From Vicinamibacterales bacterium (GTDB taxonomy: Bacteria; Acidobacteriota; Vicinamibacteria; Vicinamibacterales; UBA2999): a DNA stretch of 64,000 nucleotides. The position numbers and the translations under genes are program-made. Where the stretch lies: positions 83,785-147,784 of the forward strand of contig JAWKHS010000017.1 of assembly GCA_041394705.1 (NCBI GenBank), written 5' to 3'. Under the pieces are notes generated by a model. It was not told where the DNA came from and did no database searches. It was given only the letters and a program-made list of their open reading frames with translations. Shown here piece by piece: positions 41,832 to 52,221 of the stretch (within the stretch, counting starts at the first letter, position 1; every line of letters starts with the position of its first letter).

Positions 41832-42992
41832 CTAGACGCTGGCCCTGAGCGCGAGCCCCCGCAGCTTGGTCACGAGCGCCGGCAGCACGGCGACGACGTG
41901 GTCGATCTCGTCCGCGGTGTTCATGGCGCCGAGGCTGAAGCGCAGCGAGTTCATCGTGCGGGCGTGCGGGAGGCCCATCGCCTTCAGGACGTGCGACGGC
42001 TCGAGCGTGCCCGACGAGCACGCCGACCCCGACGACACGGCGACGCCCTCGAGGTCCAGCGCGATGAGCAGCGACTCGGACTCGACGCGGTCGAAGCTGA
42101 GGTTGGTGGTGTTCGGCACGCGCGGGCCGCTGCCGTTCACGGCCGTGCCCGGTACGCCGGCGAGGATGCCGCGCTCGAGGCGATCGCGGAGGGCCGCGAC
42201 CGCGGGCGCGGCGGTGGCCGCGGTCGTCCGGGCGTACTCGGCCGCGACGCCCATGGCGGCGAGCCCGGGGACGTTCTCGGTGCCCGCGCGACGGCTGCGT
42301 TCCTGCCGGCCGCCGGTGACGAATGGCGCCAGCCGCACGCCGCGCCGGATCCACAGCGCACCGACGCCCTTCGGACCGCCGAACTTGTGCGCCGAGATCG
42401 ACAGGAGATCGACGCCCAGGGCCTGGACGTCCACCGGCAGCTTGCCCGCCGTCTGCACCGCATCGGTGTGGAACAGCGCGCCACGCGCCCGCGCGAGCGC
42501 GGCCAGCGCCGCCACCGGCTGTATGGTCCCGATCTCGTTGTTCGCGTGCATCACGGAGACGAGCGCCGTCTGATCGGTGAGCGCCCCGGCCAATGCGTCC
42601 GGCTCCACCACACCACTCGCGCCGACCGGCAGGAACGTGACGCGCCAGCCGCGCCGGGCCAGGGCCTTCGCGGTCTGCAGGATTGCTTCGTGCTCGATGC
42701 TCGAGACCACCAGGTGCCTTCGGCCCGAGGGTTCCAGCGCCTCGGCGGCGCCCCGGATCGCGGCGTTGTCCGCTTCGGATCCGCCGCCCGTGAACACGAT
42801 CTCCGGTGGCTCGGCGCCGAGGAGTGCTGCCGTCGCCGCGCGGGCGGCGTCGAGGACGGCCTTGGCCTGCTGGCCGTAGTGGTGAACGCTGGAGGCGTTG
42901 CCCCAGACCTCGCCGGCGACACTACAGAGCCGGGTGAGGGCCGGCGGGACGAGCGGAGTCGTGGCGTTGTGGTCGAGGTAGATGCGCGGCAC
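41832..42992 (-). CDS. Cysteine desulfurase (NifS/IscS type)
   Basis: 386 residues. It releases sulfur from L-cysteine as a persulfide with PLP. AHKFGGPKG holds the Schiff-base Lys203, HTDAVQ the cofactor Asp, and SSGSACSSG the persulfide Cys325. The NNEIGTIQP and RAGTENVPG motifs are intact. The gene precedes mnmA, so the main role may be tRNA thiolation. Iron-sulfur assembly genes are not adjacent. Some NifS-like enzymes also handle selenocysteine, relevant to the peroxiredoxin, but sequence alone cannot tell. Confidence 0.93.
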   Translation of the reverse strand: MPRIYLDHNATTPLVPPALTRLCSVAGEVWGNASSVHHYGQQAKAVLDAARAATAALLGAEPPEIVFTGGGSEADNAAIRGAAEALEPSGRRHLVVSSIEHEAILQTAKALARRGWRVTFLPVGASGVVEPDALAGALTDQTALVSVMHANNEIGTIQPVAALAALARARGALFHTDAVQTAGKLPVDVQALGVDLLSISAHKFGGPKGVGALWIRRGVRLAPFVTGGRQERSRRAGTENVPGLAAMGVAAEYARTTAATAAPAVAALRDRLERGILAGVPGTAVNGSGPRVPNTTNLSFDRVESESLLIALDLEGVAVSSGSACSSGTLEPSHVLKAMGLPHARTMNSLRFSLGAMNTADEIDHVVAVLPALVTKLRGLALRASV

Positions 42993-43039
42993 GACGGCTC
43001 GATCGTAGCACTGGCTCTAACCCTCAGCAACAAAAGGAC

Positions 43040-43069
43040 TAGACACGTATTTCACCGGGTGCCTATACT
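43040..43069 (+). promoter_or_regulatory. Sigma70-type promoter upstream of bactofilin gene
   Basis: The -35 TAGACA (43040-43045, 5/6) and -10 TATACT (43064-43069, 5/6) have an 18-nt spacer, in an A/T-richer stretch. The predicted leader is about 87 nt before the ATG at 43163. Confidence 0.6.
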
Positions 43070-43162
43070 GTCAGGGCTTCGATCCGGAGCCCATCTCCCA
43101 GGTGAATCTCGGCGAGCAGTGTCGGGTGGAGGCGTGCCCGAAACGTTGGGGAGGTTTCAGCA

Positions 43163-43660
43163 ATGTGGAAGCGTGATGAGTCGCCCAAGCCGGCATCCCC
43201 GGCGCAGGCTCCCGCGCCGGTGAACGCGCCGGCGCATGCAGCCGCCGTCCCCAGTGGCGGCGAGTACCGCCGCGAGACCGGGAGGGACAACGTGAATATT
43301 GGCAAGTCCGTCTTCATCAAGGGAGAACTGAGCGGCAGCGAGGATCTCACCATCGAGGGCACCGTCGAAGGCAAGATCGAGCTGAAGGAGAACACGCTCA
43401 CGATCGGCCCGAACGGCAAGATCCGCGCCGAGATCTACGCGAAACAGGTCATCGTGCTGGGCGAGGTGACCGGCAACTGCACCGCGTCGGAGAAGGTGGA
43501 CATCCGCGACAACGGATCCGTGGACGGCGACGTCACGTCCCCGCGCGTGGCGATTGCGGAAGGCGCGCACTTCCGCGGCGCGATCGACATGCAGCGCTCG
43601 GCGCCCGCGCCCAAGGCCGCCGCCAAGGAAGCGCCCGTGGCCGCGAAGGCCGGCGCCTGA
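43163..43660 (+). CDS. Bactofilin (polymer-forming cytoskeletal protein)
   Basis: 165 residues. Disordered Pro/Ala-rich tails flank a central right-handed beta-helix of about 105 residues built from short repeats (VFIKGELSGSEDLTIEGTVEG, given in part, then NTLTIGPNGKIRAEI, VIVLGEVTGN and VDIRDNGSVDGDV). Bactofilins self-assemble without nucleotide into filaments that scaffold cell-shape or envelope enzymes. GGGGAGG lies 8 nt before the ATG and a clear promoter lies upstream. A methyltransferase-like gene follows. Confidence 0.94.
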   Translation: MWKRDESPKPASPAQAPAPVNAPAHAAAVPSGGEYRRETGRDNVNIGKSVFIKGELSGSEDLTIEGTVEGKIELKENTLTIGPNGKIRAEIYAKQVIVLGEVTGNCTASEKVDIRDNGSVDGDVTSPRVAIAEGAHFRGAIDMQRSAPAPKAAAKEAPVAAKAGA

Positions 43661-43715
43661 GCCGGATGAGGACGGATGGAGCCGGCATCCCCTCCGGCTT
43701 CATCGAGACCGACCA

Positions 43716-44396
43716 GTGGGCGGCGGACTGAACGAGCTCTTCTCGAGATTTGGCGGACGGCGGAGCAGCGCCGACGGCGCTGCGGGTGTGTCCGCGGCAC
43801 GCACGCCGGAACTCTCGTATCCCACGAAGGCGCTGCCCAAGTTCCTGACGACGATGGCGGCCAAGCAGGCGCCGGCGCTGCTGGACCTCGGGTCGGTGGT
43901 CGGCACCAACGTGTCGTTCTTCGGCGAGGAGCTGGGCTGCCGGATCCGGGTCGAGGACATCATGGCCGACATCGAGCGTCACGCGGCCACCGGGACGCTC
44001 GACGCGCTGCCGGCCTTCTTCCGGACGAGGTTCAAGAGCGAGCCCGGCACGATCGACGGCATCCTCTGCTGGGACGTCTTCGACTACCTCGAGCGGCCCG
44101 CGGCAGAGTCGCTGGCGGCCTCGCTGACGCGCCTGCTGAACGTCGAGGGCTCGCTGCTCGGCTTCTTCAGCACGGCGACCGATCCGGGCCGCGCGCACTA
44201 CACGAAGTACATCGTGGTGGATCAGGGCACGCTGCGCTACCGTCCGTACCCGGGGACGCGCGTGCGCCAGCGCAGCCTGCAGAATCGCGACATCATCAAG
44301 CTGTTCGAGAGCCTCAGGATCTCGGACTCGTTCCTGATGAAGACCAACGTGCGGGAGATCATCTTCCGCAAGCCCGCCTACCTGGCCGGACTCTGA
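43716..44396 (+). CDS. SAM-dependent methyltransferase-like protein
   Basis: 226 residues from GTG 43716. ALLDLGSVVGTNVSFF resembles motif I of class I methyltransferases, but with the glycine loop altered. GILCWDVFDYLERPAAESLA looks like motif IV, then LNVEGSLLGFFST motif V. A C-terminal RQRSLQNRDIIKLFESL segment is present. No signal or membrane segment. It lies 55 nt after the bactofilin gene in the same direction. Substrate unknown and catalytic competence uncertain. Confidence 0.72.
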   Translation: MGGGLNELFSRFGGRRSSADGAAGVSAARTPELSYPTKALPKFLTTMAAKQAPALLDLGSVVGTNVSFFGEELGCRIRVEDIMADIERHAATGTLDALPAFFRTRFKSEPGTIDGILCWDVFDYLERPAAESLAASLTRLLNVEGSLLGFFSTATDPGRAHYTKYIVVDQGTLRYRPYPGTRVRQRSLQNRDIIKLFESLRISDSFLMKTNVREIIFRKPAYLAGL

Positions 44397-44431
44397 CCCG
44401 GGGGCGGTCCCCTCCGGAGAGGAGAAGCGCC

Positions 44432-45229
44432 GTGGCGCGTCCGGTCATCGCCCTGCTCACCGACTTCGGGACGTCCGACGCGTACGTGGCGTCGATGAAG
44501 GGCGTCATCCTGTCGATCGCCCCGGACGTCACGCTCGTCGACCTGTCGCACGAGATCCCGCCGCACGACGTGCGGGCCGGCGCCCGGCTCCTCGGCGAGT
44601 GTCACGCCTACTATCCGGCCGGCACCATCTTCGTCGCCGTCGTCGACCCCGGCGTGGGCTCCGCCCGGCGGGCCCTGGCCGTGGACACCGGTGACTACCG
44701 TCTCGTCGGCCCCGACAACGGCGTCCTGGGCGTCGTGCTGGACCGCCATCCGCCGAAGCGCATCGTCGAGCTCACCGAGCGCAAGTACCAGCGTCCCACC
44801 ATCAGCCGGACCTTCGACGGCCGCGACCGCTTCGCGCCAGCGGCGGCGTGGCTGGCCAAGGGCGTGGCGATCACCCTGCTGGGACGCGGCGTCAGCGGCT
44901 TCGAGCGCCTCGACTGGCCGGTCGCCGGGGCCGATGCCGGCGGCCTCACCGGCGAGGTGGAGGCCGTGGACCGCTTCGGCAACCTCATCACCAACATCGA
45001 GCGGGCCGAGGTGGATCGCCTGCTCCTCGACGGCGCCATCGACGTCGGCGTCGACGGCCAGCCGGTGGATCGCCTCGTGGCGACCTACGCCGAGGCCGGC
45101 GCCGGCGAAGTCTGCGCGCTCTTCGGCTCGACCGACCGCCTCGAGATCGCCATGAACGGCGGCAGCGCGGCTCGCCGGTTCGCCAAGGGCACCGGCACGC
45201 CCGTCACCGTCCGCCGCCGCGCGGTGTGA
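44432..45229 (+). CDS. SAM hydroxide adenosyltransferase (DUF62 / SAM hydrolase)
   Basis: 265 residues from GTG 44432, with AGGAG upstream. Family motifs: ALLTDFGTSDAYVASMKG, DLSHEIPPHDVRAGA, VVDPGVGSARRALAV, VGPDNGVLG, GRDRFAPAAAWLAKG and a VDRFGNLITNI strand in the C-terminal barrel. Relatives hydrolyse S-adenosylmethionine to adenosine and methionine or, in fluorinase/chlorinase, attack it with halide. The absence of halide-pocket evidence favours the hydrolase. Possible role in SAM homeostasis. Confidence 0.9.
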   Translation: MARPVIALLTDFGTSDAYVASMKGVILSIAPDVTLVDLSHEIPPHDVRAGARLLGECHAYYPAGTIFVAVVDPGVGSARRALAVDTGDYRLVGPDNGVLGVVLDRHPPKRIVELTERKYQRPTISRTFDGRDRFAPAAAWLAKGVAITLLGRGVSGFERLDWPVAGADAGGLTGEVEAVDRFGNLITNIERAEVDRLLLDGAIDVGVDGQPVDRLVATYAEAGAGEVCALFGSTDRLEIAMNGGSAARRFAKGTGTPVTVRRRAV

Positions 45230-45307
45230 TAGGATTGGCGGTCGTCCCGTAAGTCGTTGTACGGCACGGGGTTGTCCCGAGCCTGACGACCGGCACGACA
45301 CGCCGAC

Positions 45308-46297
<990 letters not shown>

Positions 46298-46304
46298 CGC
46301 CGTC

Positions 46305-47552
46305 GTGGAGACGAGCGGCGGAGGCCCGGGGGCACCGGCGTTCGATTCCCGCCGCAACGTGCTCGCGGCGGCTGCCGCCAATGGCATCGGCTACACGGGC
46401 TTCACGCTCGTCATGCCGTTCCTGCCGCTCTACATCCGCGAGCTCGGCGTGAGCGACGTGGCCGACATCGCGATGTGGACGGGCCTCACGCTCGGCGCCA
46501 CGCCCGCGGTGACCGCCATCAGCGCGCCGCTCTGGGGGCGAGTGGGCGACCGGTACGGCAGCAAGGTGCTCGTGCTGCGGTCGCTCGGCGCGTTCGTCGT
46601 CACCAAGGCGCTCATGGGGCTCGTCGCCGCCCCCTGGCAGCTCTTCGCGCTGCGCGCCGTGCTGGGGATCTTCGCCGGCTACGGGGCTCTCACCACCTCG
46701 ATGGCGGCCGAGTCCGTGCCACGCGAGCGGATGGCCGCGGCCATCGGGACCGTCCAGGTCGCGCAGCGCCTCGGTCCGGCCGTGGGCCCGGTGGTCGGCG
46801 GCGCGCTGGCGCCGCTCGTGGGCCTGCGCGCGACGTTCTTCGTGGCGGCCGGGTTCTACCTGCTGTCGGTGCTGCTCATCGCGATCGCCTACCAGGAGCC
46901 GAGGACGCGGCAGGCCCGGGCCGCGACGCGAGGCCTCGGCGAGGTCTTCCGCGGCCTGGCCGCGACTCCCGGGTTCTGGATGGTCTTCGCCGTGATCCTC
47001 GGCTTGCAGCTCGTCGACAGGAGCTTCGGACCGATCCTGCCGCTGTACGTCGAGCGCCTCGTGCCCGAAGGGCAGGTGCCGCTCGTGTCCGGGGTGCTCT
47101 TCTCGGTGGCCGCCGTCTTCGCAGCGCTGGGCCACCGCGTCGCCTCGCCGTTGCTCGGCCGCTGGACGTCCCGGGTGCTCATCGCCTGTTCGGCGCTGGC
47201 CACGGCGGCGGGGCTCCTGGTCCTGCTGCTCGTGCCGTCCCTCTGGGCGTTCGCGTTCGCCCTGGCGGTGGCCGGCGCCGCGATTGGCGTCGGCATGACC
47301 GCGGCCTTCGCCAGCGGCGGGGCGCTCCTGCCGGCCGACGCGCACGCCACGGGCTTCGGCCTGATGATGACGGCCTCGCTCATCGGCCTGGCGGCCAGCC
47401 CCATCCTGGCCGGATTCATCAGCGGTCCGGGCCTGGCCCTCGTGTTCGAGGCCGACATCCTGCTGCTGGTGTGCCTCGCCGCGGCCGTCTGGTGGATGGC
47501 CGGCGACGGGAGGTCCCGGGCGTCCGCGGAGCGCGGCGCCCCTGCGCCCTGA
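46305..47552 (+). CDS. MFS transporter
   Basis: 415 residues with 12 hydrophobic helices. The signature loop between helices 2 and 3 is GRVGDRYGSK, and helix 5 shows RLGPAVGPVVGG, an antiporter-type motif C. This suggests a drug or sugar efflux MFS protein. GTG 46305 lies 7 nt after glpX, so co-expression is likely, yet substrate is unknown. Confidence 0.85.
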   Translation: METSGGGPGAPAFDSRRNVLAAAAANGIGYTGFTLVMPFLPLYIRELGVSDVADIAMWTGLTLGATPAVTAISAPLWGRVGDRYGSKVLVLRSLGAFVVTKALMGLVAAPWQLFALRAVLGIFAGYGALTTSMAAESVPRERMAAAIGTVQVAQRLGPAVGPVVGGALAPLVGLRATFFVAAGFYLLSVLLIAIAYQEPRTRQARAATRGLGEVFRGLAATPGFWMVFAVILGLQLVDRSFGPILPLYVERLVPEGQVPLVSGVLFSVAAVFAALGHRVASPLLGRWTSRVLIACSALATAAGLLVLLLVPSLWAFAFALAVAGAAIGVGMTAAFASGGALLPADAHATGFGLMMTASLIGLAASPILAGFISGPGLALVFEADILLLVCLAAAVWWMAGDGRSRASAERGAPAP

Positions 47553-47571
47553 GCCTCGGCCGCCGTCGTGA

Positions 47572-47591
47572 CCGGCGCGCGACCGCGCCGG
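47572..47591. terminator. 8-bp hairpin between convergent MFS and antiporter genes
   Basis: CCGGCGCG and CGCGCCGG form a perfect stem around CGAC, nested inside a longer pairing GGCCGCCG/CGGCGGCC (47558-47565, 47589-47596). No T-tract. The position between two stops suggests a terminator. Confidence 0.4.
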
Positions 47592-47600
47592 CGGCCCTCG

Positions 47601-48839
47601 TCAGTGCTCGACCGCCGCGGCGCCGCCCGCCGGCGTGGCGCGATGAGGGGCGTGCGGATGCCAGCCCGCCAGGAGCATCAGGATGGCGAAACCCACGACG
47701 TAGGCGACGGCGACGTGCCACCCCTCCTTGAGCCAGCGTCCCACCGAGCGGCCCTGGGGAAAGACGTTCGTGACGGCCACGCCGGCCGAGGATCCGAACC
47801 AGACCATCGAACCGCCGTACCCGACGGTGTAGGCCAGCACGCCCCAGTCGTACCCGCCCTGGCGGAGCGCCAGCGCCGTCAGCGGGATGTTGTCGAACAC
47901 CGCCGAGACCACGCCGAGGCCGAGCGCGGTGACCCACGACGCGGCGGGCAGGCGTTCGACCGGCATCATCGACGCCGCGAGGACGAGGGACAGGAGGAAC
48001 ACGGCGCCCTTCGCGGCGGCCGGCAGCGCCGACCAGTCGGGCCGCCGGAGCGCGCTCGTGACGAGGAGCGCCGTCCAGAGGGCGACGCCGAGCACCGGGA
48101 ACCGGTCCGCCAGCTCGGGAGCGGTGGCGTTCACGCCGATGTTCGCGCCCAGCGCCGCCACGAGCATCACGGCGACCACGCCGATCCGTCCCCAGTCGAT
48201 CGGGCCATGGACTTCGTCGGCCGACCGCATCGGCGAGTACGCGTGCTGCTGGGGCGCCGCGATGAGGCCGAGGACGACGAGCGCCGGCAGGGCGGCCACG
48301 AACGCGTGCGTGACGTCGAGCGGGCTGACGCCGTCGATCCACATCATGGTCGTCGTCGTGTCGCCGACCACGCTGCCGGCGCCGCCGGCGTTGGACGCGG
48401 CGACGATCGCGGCCAGGAAGCCCACGTGGACCTTGGGGAAGACGATCTTGGCCACGGTCGCGCCGATGAGCGCGGCGGCGATGTTGTCGAGGAACGACGA
48501 CATCACGAAGACCAGGGTCAGCAGCGCGAAGCCGCCCCACCAGCCCGACGGCAACACCCGGGGCAGCGCCTCGGGCACGCCGCTTTCCTCGAAGTGCCGT
48601 GCCAGCAGCGCGAAGCCCGTCAGCAGCAGTCCCAGGTTGGCGACGATGACCCATTCGTGGACCAGGTGCGTCCCCAGCCCGCCGAGGCCCGCGCCCTCGG
48701 CGAACGGCGAGAACAGCACCTTGTAGATCGTGATGACGGTGAGGCCGCTGACGGCGACCTGCAGCGTGTAGTGATGGAAGAGCGCGACACCGGTCAGCGT
48801 GAGCGCGAAGAGCACGAAGTCGATGGGAATGTCGGGCAC
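47601..48839 (-). CDS. Ion transporter / sodium:proton antiporter-like (NhaD/ArsB-CitMHS superfamily)
   Basis: 412 residues, about 11 hydrophobic helices, GTG start. SSFLDNIAAALIGATVAK and SNAGGAGSVVGDTTTTMMW are the two half-site motifs of the ion transporter superfamily, and SAVFDNIPLTALAL repeats the pattern in the second half; the conserved Asp-Asn pairs resemble NhaD. Proton-sodium exchange is likely, but organic-acid transport is possible. A perfect TATAAT lies 41 nt upstream. Confidence 0.82.
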   Translation of the reverse strand: MPDIPIDFVLFALTLTGVALFHHYTLQVAVSGLTVITIYKVLFSPFAEGAGLGGLGTHLVHEWVIVANLGLLLTGFALLARHFEESGVPEALPRVLPSGWWGGFALLTLVFVMSSFLDNIAAALIGATVAKIVFPKVHVGFLAAIVAASNAGGAGSVVGDTTTTMMWIDGVSPLDVTHAFVAALPALVVLGLIAAPQQHAYSPMRSADEVHGPIDWGRIGVVAVMLVAALGANIGVNATAPELADRFPVLGVALWTALLVTSALRRPDWSALPAAAKGAVFLLSLVLAASMMPVERLPAASWVTALGLGVVSAVFDNIPLTALALRQGGYDWGVLAYTVGYGGSMVWFGSSAGVAVTNVFPQGRSVGRWLKEGWHVAVAYVVGFAILMLLAGWHPHAPHRATPAGGAAAVEH

Positions 48840-48880
48840 GGTGTCGTCCGGCAGCCCGCCGGCGGGCGGGCAAGTGTGCC

Positions 48881-48886
48881 ATTATA
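48881..48886 (-). promoter_or_regulatory. Perfect -10 box TATAAT for the antiporter gene
   Basis: TATAAT reads on the minus strand 41 nt before the GTG start at 48839. The -35 region is GC-rich without a good match. The same A/T-rich spot could also provide a -10 (TATACG) for hflX on the plus strand. Confidence 0.45.
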
Positions 48887-48953
48887 CGAGCAGGATCAGG
48901 CGCGTCCGACGCATGGAGCGCGCCCCCCCTCTCGAACACGGGACAGTGACCTC

Positions 48954-50240
48954 ATGACCACGCGGCGACTCGCCGCGCCCGAGCGCGCGGCGCTCGTCGG
49001 ACTCGTCACCGGAACGGTCCGCCGCGCCGATGCCGAGCAGTCGCTCGACGAGCTCGCGGGGCTGGCCGAAGCCGCCGGCGCCGCGGTGGTGGTGCGCGCC
49101 CTTCAGGAGCGCCCGGCGCCGGATCCGGCGACCTTCATCGGCCGCGGCAAGGCGAAGACGCTGGCCGCGGCGTGCGCCGAGGCGCATGTCGGCCTGGTGA
49201 TCGTCGACAACGAGCTCACCCCGGCGCAGCTGCGCGAGCTCCAGGACGTGGTCGACTGCAAGGTCGTCGACCGGACGCAGCTCATCCTCGACATCTTCGC
49301 GCGCCGCGCCAGGACCCGCGAGGGCAAGCTGCAGGTGGAGCTGGCCCAGCTGAAGTACCTGTTGCCGCGCCTCGTCGGGGCCAGCAGCGCGCTGTCCCGC
49401 CTGGGCGGCGGCATCGGCACCCGCGGTCCCGGCGAGACGAAGCTCGAAATGGACCGCCGGCGGATCCGGACCCGGATCAAGGCGCTCGGCGACGAGATCG
49501 AACAGGTGCGCCGCCGGCGGGGCCAGCTTCGCGAGCGCCGCGACAAGGCCCAGGTGCCGACGGTGGCGCTGGTCGGCTACACCAACGCGGGAAAGACCAC
49601 GCTGTTCAACCGCCTGACCCACGCGGACGCCCACGCCTCGGACGCGCTCTTCGTCACGCTCGACCCGCTCGTGCGCCGGATGCGTCTGCCGGACGCGCGC
49701 GAGGTGCTCGTGTCGGACACGGTGGGCTTCATCGATCGCCTGCCACACGCGCTGGTCGCGGCCTTCCGGGCCACGCTCGAGGAGGCCGCCGACGCGGATC
49801 TGCTGCTGCACGTCATCGACGCGGCCAACCCGGATCGGGAGCGCATGATGGCGGCGGTCACCGACGTCCTCGACGGCATCGGCGCCCTCGCCGTGCCCCG
49901 CTTCGACGTCTACAACAAGGTGGACCTGCTCACGGCGGAAGAACGGGGGGCGGTGGACCGTCCCGAGCCCGGCCGCTTCGCCATCTCGGCGGCCTCGGGC
50001 GAGGGCTGCGACGACCTCGTGGCCGCGGTCGCGGCCGCGGTGGCCATGGACCGGCAGCGCGTCACCGTGGAACTCGACCCGGACGATCCGGAGGATGCCC
50101 GGCGGCTGAAGTGGGTGTTCCGCCATGGCCGCGTCGTCGCCCAGGAGACCGTCGGCCGCCGGACGCGGATCGACGCGGACGTGCCGCGACGCCTGCTCAG
50201 CCACCTCAGCCAGAGCGCAGAGGGCAAGGTCAGTGCGTAG
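48954..50240 (+). CDS. hflX: Ribosome-associated GTPase HflX
   Basis: 428 residues. HflX splits stalled or hibernating ribosomes using GTP and ATP. The N-terminal HflX domain is recognisable by FIGRGKAKTL, VELAQLKYLLPRLVG and GGGIGTRGPGETKLEMDRR, followed by a coiled linker. The G domain has GYTNAGKTT (208-216), SDTVGFI, YNKVD and ISAASGEG. The next gene overlaps the stop by 8 nt. Confidence 0.95.
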   Translation: MTTRRLAAPERAALVGLVTGTVRRADAEQSLDELAGLAEAAGAAVVVRALQERPAPDPATFIGRGKAKTLAAACAEAHVGLVIVDNELTPAQLRELQDVVDCKVVDRTQLILDIFARRARTREGKLQVELAQLKYLLPRLVGASSALSRLGGGIGTRGPGETKLEMDRRRIRTRIKALGDEIEQVRRRRGQLRERRDKAQVPTVALVGYTNAGKTTLFNRLTHADAHASDALFVTLDPLVRRMRLPDAREVLVSDTVGFIDRLPHALVAAFRATLEEAADADLLLHVIDAANPDRERMMAAVTDVLDGIGALAVPRFDVYNKVDLLTAEERGAVDRPEPGRFAISAASGEGCDDLVAAVAAAVAMDRQRVTVELDPDDPEDARRLKWVFRHGRVVAQETVGRRTRIDADVPRRLLSHLSQSAEGKVSA

Positions 50241-51573
50241 GCGGCTGCTTGTGCTGGCGGGCGGTGCGGCGCTGGCCGCGGCGTGCGCGACGGCGCCGCC
50301 CGTCGTGACCGCGCCGGTGCCGCCTCGCCACCCGGAATACGTGTTCCCGGTGGCCCCGCCAGGCACCGCGCGAGGCGCGGTCGAACGCGTCGCGCGCGGG
50401 TGGCGCTACCTCCAGGCCGACGAGTTTGCGGCGGCGGAACGCGAGCTCGCGCCGGTGGTGTCCGGGAACCGGACGAGTGCGCCCGGCCACGCCGCCCTCG
50501 GCTACCTGGAGCTGGCCCGCGGCCGAGCCGCGCAGGCGCTCACGCACTTCGAGGCCGCCACCGGCCCGTCGCGTCCCTACGTACCGGCGCTGGTGGGCCG
50601 GGGGCTGGCGCTCATCGACGAGCGTCGAGACGAGGACGCGCTCACCAGCTTCGAGCAGGCGCTGGCGATCGACGCGTCGATCCCCGAACTGGCCGAGCGG
50701 GTGGCGACCCTGCGGGTGCGGGTCGTGCAGGACCGCATCAACCGGGCCGAGCGCGCCGCCGCCGCGGGCGCCTGGGACGAGGCCCGGACGGCGTACCGCG
50801 CGGCCATCGCGGCCTCGCCGGACGCGGCGTTCCTCTACCGGGATCTCGGCCTCGTTGAGCGCCAGGCCGGGCGGCCGGACACGGCGCTCGACCTTGCCAC
50901 CGCCGCGCTCCGTCACGATGCCGGGGACGTGCAGGCCCACCTGCTCATCGCCGAAATCCAGGCCGAGCGGAACGAGTACGACCTGGCGCTCGATGCCTAC
51001 GCCAAGGCCGCCGCCATCGAGCCCTCGGCGAACATCGACGCGGCCATGGCCCGGCTCCGCGATCGGCGGCGTGATGCGGCCCTGCCCGCGGAGTTCCAGG
51101 CCATCCCGGAGCGGCCGCAGGCCTCGCGCGCCGACGTGGCCGCGCTGCTCGGCGTGCGGCTGTCCGCCCGGCTGTCGGCGGCGCCCCAGCGGCCGGTCGT
51201 GGTCACCGACGTGCGCGGGCACTGGGCCGAGGACTGGATCCTGGCCGTGGCCCGGGCCGGCGCGATGGAGGTGTATCCCAACTACACCTTCCAGCCGGCC
51301 GCGCCGCTGCGGCGGGCCGACCTGGCCGATGCGATCAGCCGGGCGCTCGGCCTGGTGGCGTCCCCGTCCGCGCTCGCCACCTGGGACGCCGCCGACGTTG
51401 CGGCCGAGGACGTCCCGACGACGCACCTGGCGTACCCGGCCGTGCGGCGCGCGGTGGCCGCCGGCGTGCTGCGGCTCGACGGCGACGAGTTCGGTCTGCT
51501 CCGGCCCGTGAGCGGCGAGGAGGCCCGGGATGCCGTCGCGCGCCTGTCGGCGCTCGGCACGGGCCGGCCATGA
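50233..51573 (+). CDS. TPR and SLH-domain lipoprotein
   Basis: 446 residues from GTG 50233, inside the hflX stop region. A lipoprotein signal (VRRRLLVLAGG, then AAAC, Cys18) is followed by TPR repeats (about 60-290) and a C-terminal S-layer-homology-like domain with the VRGHWAEDWILAVARAGAM and FQPAAPLRRADLADAI segments. SLH domains bind cell-wall polymers. A lipidated TPR/SLH protein could tether the outer membrane or a complex to peptidoglycan. Coupled to hflX and the phosphatidyltransferase by overlaps. Confidence 0.82.
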   Translation: MRRRLLVLAGGAALAAACATAPPVVTAPVPPRHPEYVFPVAPPGTARGAVERVARGWRYLQADEFAAAERELAPVVSGNRTSAPGHAALGYLELARGRAAQALTHFEAATGPSRPYVPALVGRGLALIDERRDEDALTSFEQALAIDASIPELAERVATLRVRVVQDRINRAERAAAAGAWDEARTAYRAAIAASPDAAFLYRDLGLVERQAGRPDTALDLATAALRHDAGDVQAHLLIAEIQAERNEYDLALDAYAKAAAIEPSANIDAAMARLRDRRRDAALPAEFQAIPERPQASRADVAALLGVRLSARLSAAPQRPVVVTDVRGHWAEDWILAVARAGAMEVYPNYTFQPAAPLRRADLADAISRALGLVASPSALATWDAADVAAEDVPTTHLAYPAVRRAVAAGVLRLDGDEFGLLRPVSGEEARDAVARLSALGTGRP

Positions 51574-52127
51574 GCGAGCCCGTCTTCACGCTGGCCAACC
51601 AGCTCACGCTGCTCCGGCTCCTGCTGATTCCGGCCTTCGTGATCGGCGTGGTCTACGGGCGCTTCGGATGGGCCCTCGTCGCGTTCGCGGCGGCGGGGTT
51701 GACCGATGCCCTCGACGGGCTGGCCGCCCGCCAGACCAACCAGAAGACGTCGCTCGGCGCGTGGCTGGACCCCGCGGCCGACAAACTGCTGCTGGTGACC
51801 ACCTTCATCGTGCTGACCCTGCCGAACCTGGGGCTGCCCAACCGCCTGCCGCTGTGGCTGACGATCCTGGTGATCAGCCGTGACGTCGCGATCGTGCTCA
51901 CGGTCGCGGTCGTGAACCTCGCCGTCGGGCCGCGGACCTTCCGGCCCTCGCCGCTCGGCAAGGCCGCCACGGCCCTGTTCATCGTCACGGGCGTCGTCGT
52001 GCTCTTCTACAACTACCTGGGCGAGGTTTCTCCGGTGGTCGACGTGTTCGTGTGGGCCTCGCTCGTCATCACGCTGGCCTCATCGGTCGACTACGTCAGG
52101 CGCATCACCCGCATGGTCGGCCACTGA
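51570..52127 (+). CDS. pgsA: CDP-diacylglycerol-glycerol-3-phosphate 3-phosphatidyltransferase-like
   Basis: 185 residues, overlapping the previous stop by ATGA. The CDP-alcohol phosphotransferase motif is complete: Asp46, Asp49-Gly50, Ala53-Arg54, Gly63, Asp67, Asp71. About five to six membrane helices follow. Length and early NQLTLLRLLLIPAF match PgsA, which makes phosphatidylglycerol phosphate. Other CDP-alcohol substrates cannot be excluded. Confidence 0.87.
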   Translation: MSEPVFTLANQLTLLRLLLIPAFVIGVVYGRFGWALVAFAAAGLTDALDGLAARQTNQKTSLGAWLDPAADKLLLVTTFIVLTLPNLGLPNRLPLWLTILVISRDVAIVLTVAVVNLAVGPRTFRPSPLGKAATALFIVTGVVVLFYNYLGEVSPVVDVFVWASLVITLASSVDYVRRITRMVGH

Positions 52128-52221
52128 GACCGGCGGCGCGGCCGGCCGTCGCCCGTGGCCGGCGTTCGCTGGTAGTATTTGGCGGCGACGCGCCGGGGTG
52201 CCGTCGGCTGGGGGTTGCGCG

